Position numbers and translations under genes: made by a program. A stretch of 64,000 nt of DNA from positions 62,001-126,000 of the forward strand of contig JANJTM010000068.1 in NCBI GenBank assembly GCA_024711125.1, read 5' to 3'. Origin of the DNA: Rhodothermales bacterium. Its GTDB lineage: Bacteria > Bacteroidota > Rhodothermia > Rhodothermales > UBA10348. Numbering within the stretch: position 1 is the first letter of the stretch; every line of letters starts with the position of its first letter. Shown in pieces: positions 1 to 9,027 of the stretch. The notes beneath the pieces were generated by a model. That model had not been told where the DNA came from. It saw nothing but the letters and a program-made list of their open reading frames with translations, and searched no databases.

Positions 1-1125
1 CTGGAGCCGACCGAATTGATCGCCCGGGGCATCGGCCAGCTCACCGACATCGTCTCGAAGGAGATGTTCGCCTTCGAACGCGGCGACACGAACTACGTGC
101 TGCGCCCCGAGCTGACCGCTCCCGTGATGCGGGCGTACCTGCAGCACCGGCTCGACCAGCGCGGAGGGGTGCAGCGCCTCTACTACATCGGGCCCTGTTT
201 CCGCGCCGAGCGCCCCCAGCGCGGGCGTTATCGCCAGTTCCACCAGTTCGGAGTGGAGTGCATCGGCGCCGAGGCGCCGCAGGCCGACGTCGAGGTCATC
301 TCGATGATGATCGGGGTCTACCGCGCACTCGGCGTGAGCGACATGAAGCTGCGCCTGAATACGCTGGGCGATGCCGAGAGCCGGCCGCGATACAGGCAGG
401 CCCTGCAGGCATTCCTGGCCCCGCACGCCGCACGCCTTACCGAAACGAGCCGGCAGCGGCTCGAGACCAACCCGTTGCGCATCCTCGATACGAAGGACCC
501 CGGCGAGCGGGCCCTCCTCGCGGATGCGCCGAAGCTCGTCGACTTCGTGGACGGGGCATCAAGGGAACACTACGACCGCGTACGGAACCTGCTGTCGGCC
601 CAGGGCATCGCCTTCGAGGAGGATCCGTTCCTCGTCCGCGGCCTCGACTACTACACACGGACCTCCTTCGAGCTGGAGAGCCCGGCCCTCGGCGCGCAGA
701 GCGCGTTGGCGGGCGGAGGGCGGTACGACCTGCTCGCGCTCGAGGTGGGGGGACGGGAAGCCGTCCCGGCCGTCGGGTTCGCGGCCGGAATGGAGCGGCT
801 CTTCCTCGCGCTCGACGCGGCCGGCATCGCGATGCCGGCCGCCGAACGGCTCGATGCCTACCTCGTGGCCCTGGGCGACGAGGCGTCCGAGTGGGCGACC
901 GGGACAGCGGCCCGACTGCGCGAAGGCGGGCTTCGCGTCGCGACCGACCTGCTTTCCCGATCGATGAAAGCCCAGATGCGGGAGGCGAACCGACTGTCGG
1001 CGCGCTACGCGGTCATCGTCGGGTCCGACGAAATGGCCGCGCGCGAGGCCATGGTGCGTGACATGGCCGGGGCCGAGCAGGAGCGGGTCCCGTTCGACGA
1101 CCTCGCGCTGCGCCTCCGGGCCTGA
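1..1125 (+). CDS. hisS: Histidyl-tRNA synthetase, 5' truncated by window edge
   Basis: Class II aminoacyl-tRNA synthetase that charges tRNA-His in the cytoplasm. The frame is open from the first base (LEPTELIARGIG...), so the true start lies upstream; roughly 50-60 N-terminal residues are missing compared with the usual length of about 420-430. Visible landmarks are the motif 2 region (CFRAERPQRGRYRQFHQFG), the histidine-binding LVRGLDYYTRTSFE segment, the GGGRYD loop, the motif 3 region (AVGFAAGMERLF) and a C-terminal anticodon-binding domain with SMKAQMREANR. A TTG at 16 is not the start because the reading frame and family homology continue before it. It is followed on the same strand by lgt after a gap of about 150 bp. 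Confidence 0.96.
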   Translation: MEPTELIARGIGQLTDIVSKEMFAFERGDTNYVLRPELTAPVMRAYLQHRLDQRGGVQRLYYIGPCFRAERPQRGRYRQFHQFGVECIGAEAPQADVEVISMMIGVYRALGVSDMKLRLNTLGDAESRPRYRQALQAFLAPHAARLTETSRQRLETNPLRILDTKDPGERALLADAPKLVDFVDGASREHYDRVRNLLSAQGIAFEEDPFLVRGLDYYTRTSFELESPALGAQSALAGGGRYDLLALEVGGREAVPAVGFAAGMERLFLALDAAGIAMPAAERLDAYLVALGDEASEWATGTAARLREGGLRVATDLLSRSMKAQMREANRLSARYAVIVGSDEMAAREAMVRDMAGAEQERVPFDDLALRLRA

Positions 1126-1273
1126 CGATCCCGGGGTCCTCTGCCGCCTCGGCGTGTGAGCGTCCGGCCGCGGCTGACCCGGACGCACGAATCGCGACCC
1201 CGCGGCGCACCGGTCCCACGGGATCGCCCGCCGTACGCCGGCGTTGCACGCTGCAGCCACCTGCCCGCGCGCC

Positions 1274-2176
1274 ATGTATCCCCGCATCAGCGACCTGTTC
1301 AAGGACTTCCTGGGCTTCGAACTGCCGTTTCCCATCTACTCGTTCGGGTTCATGGTGGCCGTGGCGGTGCTGCTGGCCGCATGGATCACGCAGAAGGAAC
1401 TGGATCGCCTGCACGGAGAGGGTCGCATCGGCAAGGTCCGGCTCCCGGACCGCAAGGATCGCAAGCGCCTCGTGGACGTGAGTCCTTCCCATCTCATGGG
1501 AACGGTCACGATGCTGGCCGTCGCCGGCGGATTCGCTGGCGCCAAGCTCTTCCACATCCTCGAGAACCTCGGCGAGTTCTTCGCGGACCCGCTGGGTATG
1601 ATCTTCTCGTCGGGCGGATTCACGTTTTACGGAGGGCTGATCGTCGCCGCCGTGCTCATCGCGAGATACGTGAAGAAGCACGGCGTCGCCGTTCCGCTCT
1701 TCGCCGACGCGGTGGCCCCCGGACTCATGCTGGCCTATGGCGTCGGCCGGATCGGGTGCCACCTGGCGGGCGACGGAGACTGGGGCATCGCGTCGAACGT
1801 GGCCGACAAACCGTCGTGGATCCCGACCTTCCTCTGGTCGGAGACGTATCCCCGCAACATCTGGGGCGTCGACCTGTCGCAGTCGCCGGTCTACCCGACT
1901 CCGCTCTACGAATTCGCGATGGCCGCCCTGCTGGCCGCTGCCCTGTGGACCCTGCGTCGCCACCCGTTCCGCGCGGGATGGCTCTTTTCGCTGTACCTCG
2001 TCATGAACGGCGTCGAGCGGTTCCTGATCGAGAAGATCCGGGTGAACAACACCTTCGACGTGCTGGGATTCGAGTCGACGCAGGCCGAACTCATCGCCGT
2101 GCTCCTCATCGCGCTGGGCGTCGTGGGACTGTACAGGTTCCGCGCGCGCCGTGCGGTGGCCCCGGTCGAGGCCTGA
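1274..2176 (+). CDS. lgt: Prolipoprotein diacylglyceryl transferase
   Basis: Inner-membrane enzyme that moves diacylglycerol from phosphatidylglycerol to the lipobox cysteine of prolipoproteins. The 300-residue product has several hydrophobic segments. Where E. coli Lgt has its conserved His (HGGLIG) this protein has FYGGLIV, and the following signature reads YGVGRIGCHLAGDGDWG. This is the form I know from Bacteroidota-type Lgt proteins. The C-terminal RFLIEKIRVN retains the Arg and Glu. The ATG at 1274 is preferred over a TTG at 1244 because family similarity begins at MYPRISDLF. Its stop is one base before the next ATG, so it is probably cotranscribed with the decarboxylase. Several lipoproteins in this window would be substrates. 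Confidence 0.93.
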   Translation: MYPRISDLFKDFLGFELPFPIYSFGFMVAVAVLLAAWITQKELDRLHGEGRIGKVRLPDRKDRKRLVDVSPSHLMGTVTMLAVAGGFAGAKLFHILENLGEFFADPLGMIFSSGGFTFYGGLIVAAVLIARYVKKHGVAVPLFADAVAPGLMLAYGVGRIGCHLAGDGDWGIASNVADKPSWIPTFLWSETYPRNIWGVDLSQSPVYPTPLYEFAMAALLAAALWTLRRHPFRAGWLFSLYLVMNGVERFLIEKIRVNNTFDVLGFESTQAELIAVLLIALGVVGLYRFRARRAVAPVEA

Positions 2177-2177
2177 C

Positions 2178-3572
2178 ATGGATACCGGGTTCCTGATCGA
2201 CCGCGCCGTCGCCGAAATCAGGGCGTGGGAGGCCGGCTGGGGAAGCTATGACCGGCATCCCGCCGTCGAGGTGCCCGCGGATCGCGCCGCCGAGGCCCTG
2301 AAGGTCTTTACCGACCGCCTGAAGGACAACTACCCGTTCTTCCATCCCCGGTACGCCGGGCAGATGCTCAAGCCGCCGCATCCGGCCGCCGTGGCGGCCT
2401 ACGTTGCGGCGATGCTCATCAATCCGAACAACCATGCCCTTGACGGCGGTCCGGCTACGGGGGCGATGGAAAAGGAGGTCGTGCGCACGCTGGCCGTGGT
2501 TTTCGGTTTCCCCGAGCAGCACCTCGGCCACCTGACCTCCAGCGGAACGATCGCCAACCTGGAGGCTCTCTGGGTGGCGCGTTCGTTGAAGCCGGGCGGG
2601 GTTGTCGCGTTTTCGGCCGAAGCGCACTACACCCACGCCCGCATGGCGCAGGTGCTGGGGCTCGAGACCCGCGTGGTACCGACGGACGCGTCCGGGCACA
2701 TGGATCCTTCGGCCGTGGAGCGCGCGCTCCAGGACGGGCGGGTGTCGACGCTGGTCGCGACGGCCGGCACGACGGGGATCGGGGCCGTCGACCCGATCGC
2801 CGACATCGTGGAAGTCGCGCGTCGATACGAAGCGAGGCTGCACGTCGATGCGGCATACGGGGGCTTTTTCCGCCTCCTCGCCGAGGCGGCCGACCCCCGG
2901 CTCACGCCGGAGACGCGACGGAACCTGCTGGCCGTTTCGGAAGCCGATTCGGTCGTGGTCGACCCGCACAAACACGGGCTTCAGCCGTACGGGTGCGGTG
3001 CGGTGCTCTTCCGCGATTCCTCGGTAGGTCGGTTCTACCGGCACGATTCGCCCTACACGTACTTCACGTCCGACGAACTGCACCTGGGCGAAATCAGCCT
3101 CGAATGTTCGCGCGCCGGGGCGTCGGCCGCGGCGTTCTGGCTGACGACGCGACTCCTGCCGCTCAGGGCCGACGAGGGACTCGGACCGATCCTGGGCGCC
3201 TGCCTGTCGGCGGCCCGAACGTGGCACGGCCTCCTCGCGGCGTCTGAAGATCTCGCTCCCCTGCGGGCCCCGGAGCTGGACATCGTGACCTATTTCCCGA
3301 GAGTCGAATCGGCGCGAGCGGCGGCGATCGACCAGGCGTCCCGGGCGGTTTTCGAGGCGGCCATGACCGATCCCGAGGATCCCGTGTTCCTGTCGGTCCT
3401 CCGGGTGCCCGCGTCGCGCGTGACGCTCAACGGTCGTGGGGTGCGCCGGGATCGGAACGACGTCCAGGTCCTGCGGAGCGTACTCATGAAACCCGAGCAC
3501 CAGGGCTACGTGCCCCGGCTGCACCGCCGGATCGAGGCGATCGCGCGGCACGTGCGCAGGGAGGTGGCCTGA
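2178..3572 (+). CDS. PLP-dependent group II decarboxylase family protein
   Basis: 464-residue fold-type I PLP enzyme related to the glutamate/aromatic amino acid/tyrosine decarboxylases (Pyridoxal_deC). The Schiff-base lysine is K265 in the motif DPHKHGLQPYG. The upstream HVDAAYGG supplies the Asp that contacts the pyridine nitrogen, and LTSSGTIANLEAL is the phosphate-binding region. The substrate cannot be read from the sequence; candidates are an amino acid or a sulfinic acid. The ATG at 2178 sits one base after the lgt stop, and the gene runs into the rRNA methyltransferase after one base, so the three form a tight operon. An internal ATG at 2151 was rejected because it lies inside lgt. 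Confidence 0.85.
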   Translation: MDTGFLIDRAVAEIRAWEAGWGSYDRHPAVEVPADRAAEALKVFTDRLKDNYPFFHPRYAGQMLKPPHPAAVAAYVAAMLINPNNHALDGGPATGAMEKEVVRTLAVVFGFPEQHLGHLTSSGTIANLEALWVARSLKPGGVVAFSAEAHYTHARMAQVLGLETRVVPTDASGHMDPSAVERALQDGRVSTLVATAGTTGIGAVDPIADIVEVARRYEARLHVDAAYGGFFRLLAEAADPRLTPETRRNLLAVSEADSVVVDPHKHGLQPYGCGAVLFRDSSVGRFYRHDSPYTYFTSDELHLGEISLECSRAGASAAAFWLTTRLLPLRADEGLGPILGACLSAARTWHGLLAASEDLAPLRAPELDIVTYFPRVESARAAAIDQASRAVFEAAMTDPEDPVFLSVLRVPASRVTLNGRGVRRDRNDVQVLRSVLMKPEHQGYVPRLHRRIEAIARHVRREVA

Positions 3573-3573
3573 C

Positions 3574-4335
3574 GTGCGCAACGCCCCGGATACCCCGCTG
3601 CTGGCAGGGCGCAACCCGGTTCGGGAAGCGCTCGAAAGCAAGAGCGACATCGACAAGGTGCTGCTCCAGGCCGATCTTCCGGGCCGGGTGCAAGGGGAAT
3701 TCCGTGCCTTGGCAAAAGCCGCCGGTGTGCCGGTGCAGCAGGTCCCGCTGGCCCGGCTGGAACACCTGGTGCCGGGTGTGAACCACCAGGGTGTGGTAGC
3801 CCTGCTGGCTTCGGTAGGGTATCGGGATTTCGACGACATGATGAGCGCAATCGCGCCCACGCGGGACGATGTCGTGGCCCGGAAGCCCATCATCGTGCTG
3901 CTCGACGGCATCCAGGACCCGCACAACCTCGGGGCGATCCTGCGCACCGCCGTCGCGGCGGGTGTCGCGGGAGCGGTCGTGCCCGAGCGTGGAGCGGCCC
4001 CGCTCAACGCGGCCGCCCTCAAGGCCAGCGCGGGATTGGCCCACCGGATTCCCGTGGCGAGGGTGACGAACCTTCGTGACGCGATCTGGCAGTTGAAGGA
4101 ACGGGGATACTGGGTCGTCGGCGCAGACGGCGAGGGGGAAGCGACCTGCTGGGATCTCGATTGGGATCGCGCGGTAGCCCTCGTTATCGGCAGCGAGGGT
4201 CTGGGCATGCGGCCCGCAGTGGCAGCCGACTGCGATTACCGCGTTCGTATCCCGATGCCGGGCCCTGCCGAGTCATTGAACGCATCGGTGGCCGCGGGAA
4301 TCCTGCTCTTCGCGGCGATACGGTCGCGTTCCTGA
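3574..4335 (+). CDS. rlmB: TrmH/SpoU family 23S rRNA 2'-O-methyltransferase (RlmB-type)
   Basis: 253-residue SPOUT methyltransferase expected to 2'-O-methylate a guanosine of 23S rRNA using S-adenosylmethionine. Domain order is an N-terminal substrate-binding domain (LLAGRNPVREALES, about residues 9-80) and a C-terminal knotted domain. The three SpoU motifs are present: motif 1 DGIQDPHNLGAILRTA, motif 2 ALVIGSEGLGMR and motif 3 IPMPGPAESLNASVAAGILL. It starts at GTG 3574, one base after the decarboxylase stop, which suggests translational coupling. TrmH-like tRNA methylation is an alternative, but the N-terminal domain favours RlmB. Confidence 0.9.
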   Translation: MRNAPDTPLLAGRNPVREALESKSDIDKVLLQADLPGRVQGEFRALAKAAGVPVQQVPLARLEHLVPGVNHQGVVALLASVGYRDFDDMMSAIAPTRDDVVARKPIIVLLDGIQDPHNLGAILRTAVAAGVAGAVVPERGAAPLNAAALKASAGLAHRIPVARVTNLRDAIWQLKERGYWVVGADGEGEATCWDLDWDRAVALVIGSEGLGMRPAVAADCDYRVRIPMPGPAESLNASVAAGILLFAAIRSRS

Positions 4336-4362
4336 CCCGACTCCCGGGGTGCCCCTGATCCG

Positions 4363-4383
4363 GCCGTCTCCCAAGGACGACGG
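4363..4383. terminator. Short inverted repeat between convergent genes
   Basis: GCCGTC (4363-4368) pairs with GACGGC (4378-4383) around a 9-base loop, between the convergent rlmB and the small hypothetical gene. No T-tract follows on either strand, so a terminator role is only suggested by position. Confidence 0.25.
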
Positions 4384-4407
4384 CAGGGTGGCAACCGGTG
4401 GTCCGGC

Positions 4408-4668
4408 TCAGTGCCGACGGCCGTTGAGCCGGTACACGATCTTGCGGATCGTGTCGAACTGCAGGTACGGATACTCTTCCCGCAGGCGTTCGATGGCGTC
4501 GTAGGCGGGCAGCCCCTCCTCTCGGAGGACACGGAACCGCTGCCGGATGTGGTAGTCGCGAATTCCCTTCTCGCTCAGCACGTTGTGGGTCTCCAGGGCC
4601 TGGTAGACCTCGTCGTTGATCAGGTCGGAGAGGGGATTCGCCATCGGGTGATCGGCCACAAGCTGCAT
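4408..4668 (-). CDS. Small conserved-looking hypothetical protein
   Basis: 86 residues from the ATG at 4668 (MQLVADHPMANPLSDLI...); MANPLSDLI (ATG at 4644) is an alternative. The frame stays open to 4725, but a candidate promoter at 4734-4764 makes the longer form unlikely. The product is helical, charged and without signal or membrane segment: LINDEVYQALETHNVLSEKGIRDY, then IRQRFRVLREEGLPAYDAIERLREEYP, then FDTIRKIVYRL. The pattern resembles small Bacteroidota proteins with a helix-turn-helix-like repeat, perhaps DNA-binding. I do not assign a function. It stands alone on the minus strand, convergent with rlmB. Confidence 0.6.
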   Translation of the reverse strand: MQLVADHPMANPLSDLINDEVYQALETHNVLSEKGIRDYHIRQRFRVLREEGLPAYDAIERLREEYPYLQFDTIRKIVYRLNGRRH

Positions 4669-4733
4669 GGTCGCACGGGTGAAGCGCGGGAGCGCGCCGG
4701 TCGGGCTTCGCCGGTGGGATCCCACTTTTCGAT

Positions 4734-4764
4734 TCTACGGTAGCGTCGACGGCGGGATGCGCAA
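4734..4764 (-). promoter_or_regulatory. Candidate Bacteroidota-type promoter for the small hypothetical gene
   Basis: On the minus strand, TTG (4764-4762) is followed after 19 bases by TACCGTAGA (4742-4734). This resembles the TTG-N20-TAnn promoters found elsewhere in the window, with one base less spacing. It places transcription start just upstream of position 4725. Confidence 0.35.
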
Positions 4765-4829
4765 AGCCGCAAAGAGCCGAATGGTCCACCGTCCGCGGTG
4801 AATCGTCCCCACGCGAGGTCGACCGGGCC

Positions 4830-7322
4830 TCAGCCCTGCGGGGCGAGCGACCGCTCCAGCGCACGGCGCACGGCCGGGTCCGGCTCGCGCTCCAGCCGCC
4901 CTCGAAGCCCCGCGAGCTCGCGACCGGGCAGCAGGAAGCCTGCCGACTGCGCGACCGCGAACCGGACGCGGAAGGACGGGTGGTCGAGAAGGGCCTGCAC
5001 CCGATCGGCGAGCGCCCGCTCGCGGGTCATCGAAGGGGCGAGTTCGAGTGCAGCGAGGATACGGTCAACGGGAAGGTCGGGCCGTGTGTGCTCGAGGAAC
5101 AGGCGCCTCCGCTCGATCGAGGTGAGCGACGAATCGCCGGCCAGCACACGGAAACCGGCCCTGCGAACCGCCTCGGCGTACGCATCGGTCACCAGCGCCG
5201 AGCGGGCGATGTACGTGGCGTCGTTGCCGCGCATCGCCGCGAGCGTCTCGACGGCGGCCGCCTGGACCGAGCCGGACGCGTCGGCGGTTGCTTCGTCCCG
5301 GGTGAACGACTCCCATGCCGGATCGCCGGCGAAGGCGCGGGCGGCCCGAACCGCTTCGACCCGCACCCGGGCATCCGGGTCGGACCACGCGCGTCGAACC
5401 AGCGCAGCCAGGGAGCCCCCGGCGCCGATGCCCCCGGCCACGGCCGTGAGCGCCACCCGCACGTCGGCCTGCTTCTCCTGTTCCATCGCCAGCCGGATGG
5501 CCAGCGGGAGGGCCGGGTCGTCGAGGAAGCGTTCGAGCTCCCATGCAGCGTGCAGCCGTGCACCCACCGGACCGTAGCGGACTACGGCCGTCAGCGCGCT
5601 GAGGTCGGCCTGGTGGACGATTTCCGCCGGAAGTCGACCCTCGGCGTCGAGCAGAACGTATCGCGGTTCGATACCGGTGACCGTTGAAAACGTCCACACC
5701 GAGTCGGCCATGCGCACGGGCGCCGATCCGTTCTCCATGAGCGACATCCAGCGGAGATCCGTCTCGGCCGGGAAGACGGCGGGCACGAACGAACCCTCCT
5801 GGATCTGCCGGACCGTCACGTCGAGGCGCTCGGCGTCCAGGTCGAACCGGGCATCGAGTCGGAGCCTCGGATGGCCGGCGCCGTACACATACGCATCGAA
5901 CCACGGAAGGAGGAACCGCCCGGAAGCGCCTTCGAGGGCTGCCCGGAGGTCCTCCGTGTCGGCGCCGGTCTCCGAGGACGAGGCAAACAGGCGGCGGAGG
6001 GCCGCTCGAAACGGAGCATCCCCGATCAGTCCGTGCATCATGTGCAGGAAGCTCCCTCCTCGTGTCGAGGCGTGGGCGTCGAGCAGGTCTGCGGGATGCT
6101 CCCACCGGTCCCACACGAGCGGACGACGGTAGCGGCCTGTCTCGGCCAGATAGGCCTGCCAGCCGTCGTGCCGGATCGCGGCGGCCGCTCCCTCGCCGCG
6201 GCGGCTCGATACCGTGCCGACGGAAAGCCACCACGCCAGCGCCTCCGGTACCCACGAGTCGGTCCATGCCGAGGCTCCCAGCATGCCGTCGGTCCACGCT
6301 CGGGCGGCCAGTTCGGCGATGGCGGGCAACGGATCGACAGAGAGCCGCGCCCTGGAATCTGCGAGCAGGGCCCGGTCGGCGACGAGAAGGCCGGTTCCGG
6401 AGAGGCCGGCCCCGTCGGGATCCGCGAAAACGACGCGCAGCGTGTCGTACGGCATGACGAAGCCGGTCGCACGCACCACGAAGTCGAGCGACGCCTCGAG
6501 GTCCTCGTGGAAGAGGGCCAATCCCTCGTCCTGTGCCGTCACACCGAAGTATGCGATTCTCGTGCCGCCGGCCGGACGTACCACGGCTGAAGACGAATGA
6601 ACGGCGAGCACCAGCTGCTGCGCGGTGACCGGCCGGTCGTAGGCGAAAACCGGCCTGCTCCCGTCCCGAAACCCGCCCGAAAGGACGTGCAGCGTTCCGC
6701 GCCGGCCGGCCGTGATCTCTGCGGTGAACCGGTCGGGAAGGTCGTGGGGCAGCGGAAGCCAGTCGGCACCGCCTCCCCGGATTCCCGGCGTCCAGGCCTC
6801 GCCCGATCCGTCGCGGGACAAGGTCGAACGCAGGGCCGGTCCCTCGGGAACGCTGTACACCAGGCCCAGCACCAACCTCTCGCCTGAAGGAATCGCACCG
6901 ACGGATACGAACAGGGTGTCTCCGGAGACGACGGGTTCCAACTCCCGCGGTCCTGCCAGCGAATCGGCCGCCGCATCCTCCGACGGACTCGGAACGAGCC
7001 GCGCCGACCGCACGGTCAGGCCGCGCACCGGGAGCGCCAGGCTGCGGAGGCTGTCGGCCACGACCTCCATTTCGAGGAACAGCGCCACGTCGAGCGTGCC
7101 GCGTCCGTCGGTGGGGGTTACCGTGGCCCACAGGTGAACGATATCCACCGGGAGTTCCGACGGAAGTCGCAGCGGCGCGTCGAGCGGCCCTCCGGCCGGC
7201 CGCTCGCGCAGCGGAGCGTCCAGTTCCCACGGAAGTGGGCGGTGCTGCGCGCTCGCCGCAGGAATGAACCCCAGCGCCGCGAGGGCCAGGGCCGCGACGA
7301 CCATGGGCTTGCGCTCAATCAT
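4830..7322 (-). CDS. Secreted M1-aminopeptidase-like protein with degenerate active site and C-terminal HEAT repeats
   Basis: 830 residues. The N-terminus is a signal peptide (VVAALALAALGFIPAASAQ); the start may be ATG 7322 or ATG 7304. The first half follows the M1 peptidase layout: a beta domain, then a thermolysin-like domain containing PAIAELAARAWTDGML and WVPEALAWWLSVG. These occupy the places of HEXXH and the downstream NEGFA element, but the zinc-binding histidines are absent (ELAAR instead of HExxH), so the domain is predicted to be inactive. About residues 580-830 are helical HEAT-like repeats (RLAMEQEKQADVRVALTAV, DPDARVRVEAVRAAR, DPAVRRALERS). It probably acts as an envelope protein-binding scaffold. 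It overlaps the end of the upstream flippase gene by 8 bp, so the two are likely cotranscribed. Confidence 0.75.
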   Translation of the reverse strand: MIERKPMVVAALALAALGFIPAASAQHRPLPWELDAPLRERPAGGPLDAPLRLPSELPVDIVHLWATVTPTDGRGTLDVALFLEMEVVADSLRSLALPVRGLTVRSARLVPSPSEDAAADSLAGPRELEPVVSGDTLFVSVGAIPSGERLVLGLVYSVPEGPALRSTLSRDGSGEAWTPGIRGGGADWLPLPHDLPDRFTAEITAGRRGTLHVLSGGFRDGSRPVFAYDRPVTAQQLVLAVHSSSAVVRPAGGTRIAYFGVTAQDEGLALFHEDLEASLDFVVRATGFVMPYDTLRVVFADPDGAGLSGTGLLVADRALLADSRARLSVDPLPAIAELAARAWTDGMLGASAWTDSWVPEALAWWLSVGTVSSRRGEGAAAAIRHDGWQAYLAETGRYRRPLVWDRWEHPADLLDAHASTRGGSFLHMMHGLIGDAPFRAALRRLFASSSETGADTEDLRAALEGASGRFLLPWFDAYVYGAGHPRLRLDARFDLDAERLDVTVRQIQEGSFVPAVFPAETDLRWMSLMENGSAPVRMADSVWTFSTVTGIEPRYVLLDAEGRLPAEIVHQADLSALTAVVRYGPVGARLHAAWELERFLDDPALPLAIRLAMEQEKQADVRVALTAVAGGIGAGGSLAALVRRAWSDPDARVRVEAVRAARAFAGDPAWESFTRDEATADASGSVQAAAVETLAAMRGNDATYIARSALVTDAYAEAVRRAGFRVLAGDSSLTSIERRRLFLEHTRPDLPVDRILAALELAPSMTRERALADRVQALLDHPSFRVRFAVAQSAGFLLPGRELAGLRGRLEREPDPAVRRALERSLAPQG

Positions 7323-8343
7323 CGCGGCGCTCCATCACGAGATCGCTCCACCGGGCGCCCTGCGCGAGCATGGCGACGAACCCGGTCACGACGTACAGGA
7401 CGAGTTGGCCCGCGTGGGTGACGATGGCATAGGTCGCCGCTTCGGAAGTGGCAAAACCGAACATGAGAACCAGGGCCTGGATCGTGATCCAGTGGTAGGA
7501 CCCGATTCCGCCGGGAGACGGGACGACGACGCCCAGTGCCCCGATGAGCATGATCGCCCACGCATGGGCCAGCGTGATGCCATGCGCCGTGTCGAAGGAA
7601 AACATGGCGAACGGGATCCAGGCCATGATGCCGTACAGGGCCCATATGGCCAGCGTGGTAACGATCAGCGTGGACCGGTGCGGGGTTCGGGCGAGCGCGG
7701 CGATCCCGCTGCCGAAGGAACGCACGAGATGGCCGATCCTTCCGCCCGCGCCCCGGCGGATACGGAAAACGAGCCATGCCGTCGCGGCAATCGAGACGAG
7801 CAGGACGATCGCGGAACCGAGGGCGTGGGCCGCGACCCGATCCTGCCACGCCGAAACGGTGTCACGCCAAAGGCCCTCCATGGCTCCGAGCCGGCCCGAC
7901 AGGACGAGCGGAACGCTGAGGAACGCGAGGGCCATGGTAACCAGGTCGAGAACCCGCTCGACCGCCACCGTGCCCAGCACCGCGCTGAAACGGAGCTTGT
8001 GGCGCGTGGCCACGTTGGCCGTGCGCACGAACTCGCCGAGGCGCGGCGCGGCGTAGTTGGCCATGTAGCCGACCATGACCGCCGCAAAGGCGCTCGAAAC
8101 GGGAACGGCTGCCCGGGTACCGTCGGTTCGGGGAAGGGTATCGAGGAAGAGTGTCCACCGCCAGGCCCGCAGCGCGTGGCTGGCGAGCGCGACCGCAGCC
8201 AGCGGCAGGAACCAGCCCCAACGGGCCGACGCGAGGTCGGCGCCCACGCGCGCGAAATCGACGCCCCGCAGCGCAAGGACGAGAAGCACGGCGGCGAGGC
8301 CGAATCCCCCGACCTGGACGAGTCGTTTGCGTGCCGCGGACAT
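7315..8343 (-). CDS. Lysylphosphatidylglycerol synthase-type transmembrane (flippase-like) protein
   Basis: 342-residue polytopic inner-membrane protein with about eight hydrophobic helices. It matches the UPF0104/LPG_synthase_TM family: the N-terminal ALRGVDFARVGADLASARWGWFLPLAAVAL, the central MVGYMANYAAPRLGEFVRTANV (the family's conserved N-x-x-x-PR-x-GE element) and VVPSPGGIGSYHWITIQALVLMFG near the C-terminus. Members without the MprF synthase domain are thought to flip lipids or glycolipids, but the substrate here is unknown. It is followed by the M1-like gene with an 8-bp overlap and preceded by lolA with a gap of 3 bp, suggesting an envelope-biogenesis operon. Confidence 0.82.
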   Translation of the reverse strand: MSAARKRLVQVGGFGLAAVLLVLALRGVDFARVGADLASARWGWFLPLAAVALASHALRAWRWTLFLDTLPRTDGTRAAVPVSSAFAAVMVGYMANYAAPRLGEFVRTANVATRHKLRFSAVLGTVAVERVLDLVTMALAFLSVPLVLSGRLGAMEGLWRDTVSAWQDRVAAHALGSAIVLLVSIAATAWLVFRIRRGAGGRIGHLVRSFGSGIAALARTPHRSTLIVTTLAIWALYGIMAWIPFAMFSFDTAHGITLAHAWAIMLIGALGVVVPSPGGIGSYHWITIQALVLMFGFATSEAATYAIVTHAGQLVLYVVTGFVAMLAQGARWSDLVMERRDD

Positions 8344-8346
8344 GCG

Positions 8347-8961
8347 TCAGCCCCTGAGGTCCACGACTTCGACCCCGCGGGGGATCTCGAGTCGGAAGCG
8401 CGAATCGTCCAGGGAGCGCTCGACCACGTTGCGCAGCCGGAACGACATCGTCGATTCGGCGGCGTCGGTCACCGCGATGCGGAGTACGGTCCAGTCACGC
8501 TCCCGCACCGCTACCGTGACCCCGGTGAACCAGTCATCCGGATCGACGGGAATCAGCGTCACGATCTGCACGCGCTGACCTTCCTCGACGGCCGAGACCG
8601 CACCCGAAACACGCCACCGCTCGTCGAAGCGATACAGGAAGCCCGGGATGGAGAACGTGGTTTCGTCCTCGACCAGGTCGCTGACGACGACCCGGTTCTC
8701 GTTCCGGTCATGCACCCAGACCGTCTTTCCGTCCGTCACCACGGTTCGGGTGCCGGTCTCCAGTCGGTACCTTTCCCCCTGCAGCCAGAGCGTTCCGCGC
8801 AATCCACCCTCCTCGTCGGCCTGCTCGAACCGGGCCTCGAGCCCGGCCGAGCGCTCGTACCGCTCGCGCACCCGATCGAGCGCCGACTGTCCAAGGACCG
8901 GGACGGCGGCGACCGAAGCGAAGACGAACGCCAGGGCGACAAGACTCGAAATGCGGTTCAT
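8347..8961 (-). CDS. lolA: Outer-membrane lipoprotein carrier LolA
   Basis: 204-residue periplasmic chaperone that receives lipoproteins from the inner-membrane Lol exporter and carries them to the outer membrane. The ATG at 8961 (MNRISSLVALAFVFASVAAVPVLGQ) gives a clean signal peptide; an upstream in-frame ATG at 8994 adds only a basic tail. The mature part has the LolA half-barrel pattern: LDRVRERYERSAGLEARFEQ, GTLWLQGERYRLETG, VTDGKTVWVHDRNENRVVVSD, then VTLIPVDPDDWFTGVTVAV and the C-terminal strand EIPRGVEVVDLRG. It lies three bases before the flippase gene. Its presence implies a double-membrane cell. Confidence 0.85.
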   Translation of the reverse strand: MNRISSLVALAFVFASVAAVPVLGQSALDRVRERYERSAGLEARFEQADEEGGLRGTLWLQGERYRLETGTRTVVTDGKTVWVHDRNENRVVVSDLVEDETTFSIPGFLYRFDERWRVSGAVSAVEEGQRVQIVTLIPVDPDDWFTGVTVAVRERDWTVLRIAVTDAAESTMSFRLRNVVERSLDDSRFRLEIPRGVEVVDLRG

Positions 8962-9027
8962 TCGGCTGCGTTTGCGAGCGAAGACGGAGTGCAACGCGAT
9001 ACGGGCAAGGCTCGTGCCCGCTCCATC

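Noticed and set aside
2106-4208. Long minus-strand frame of 700 codons opposite the decarboxylase and rlmB
   Set aside because: Low-complexity Arg/Pro/Gly-rich translation, antisense to two well recognised genes, no domain.
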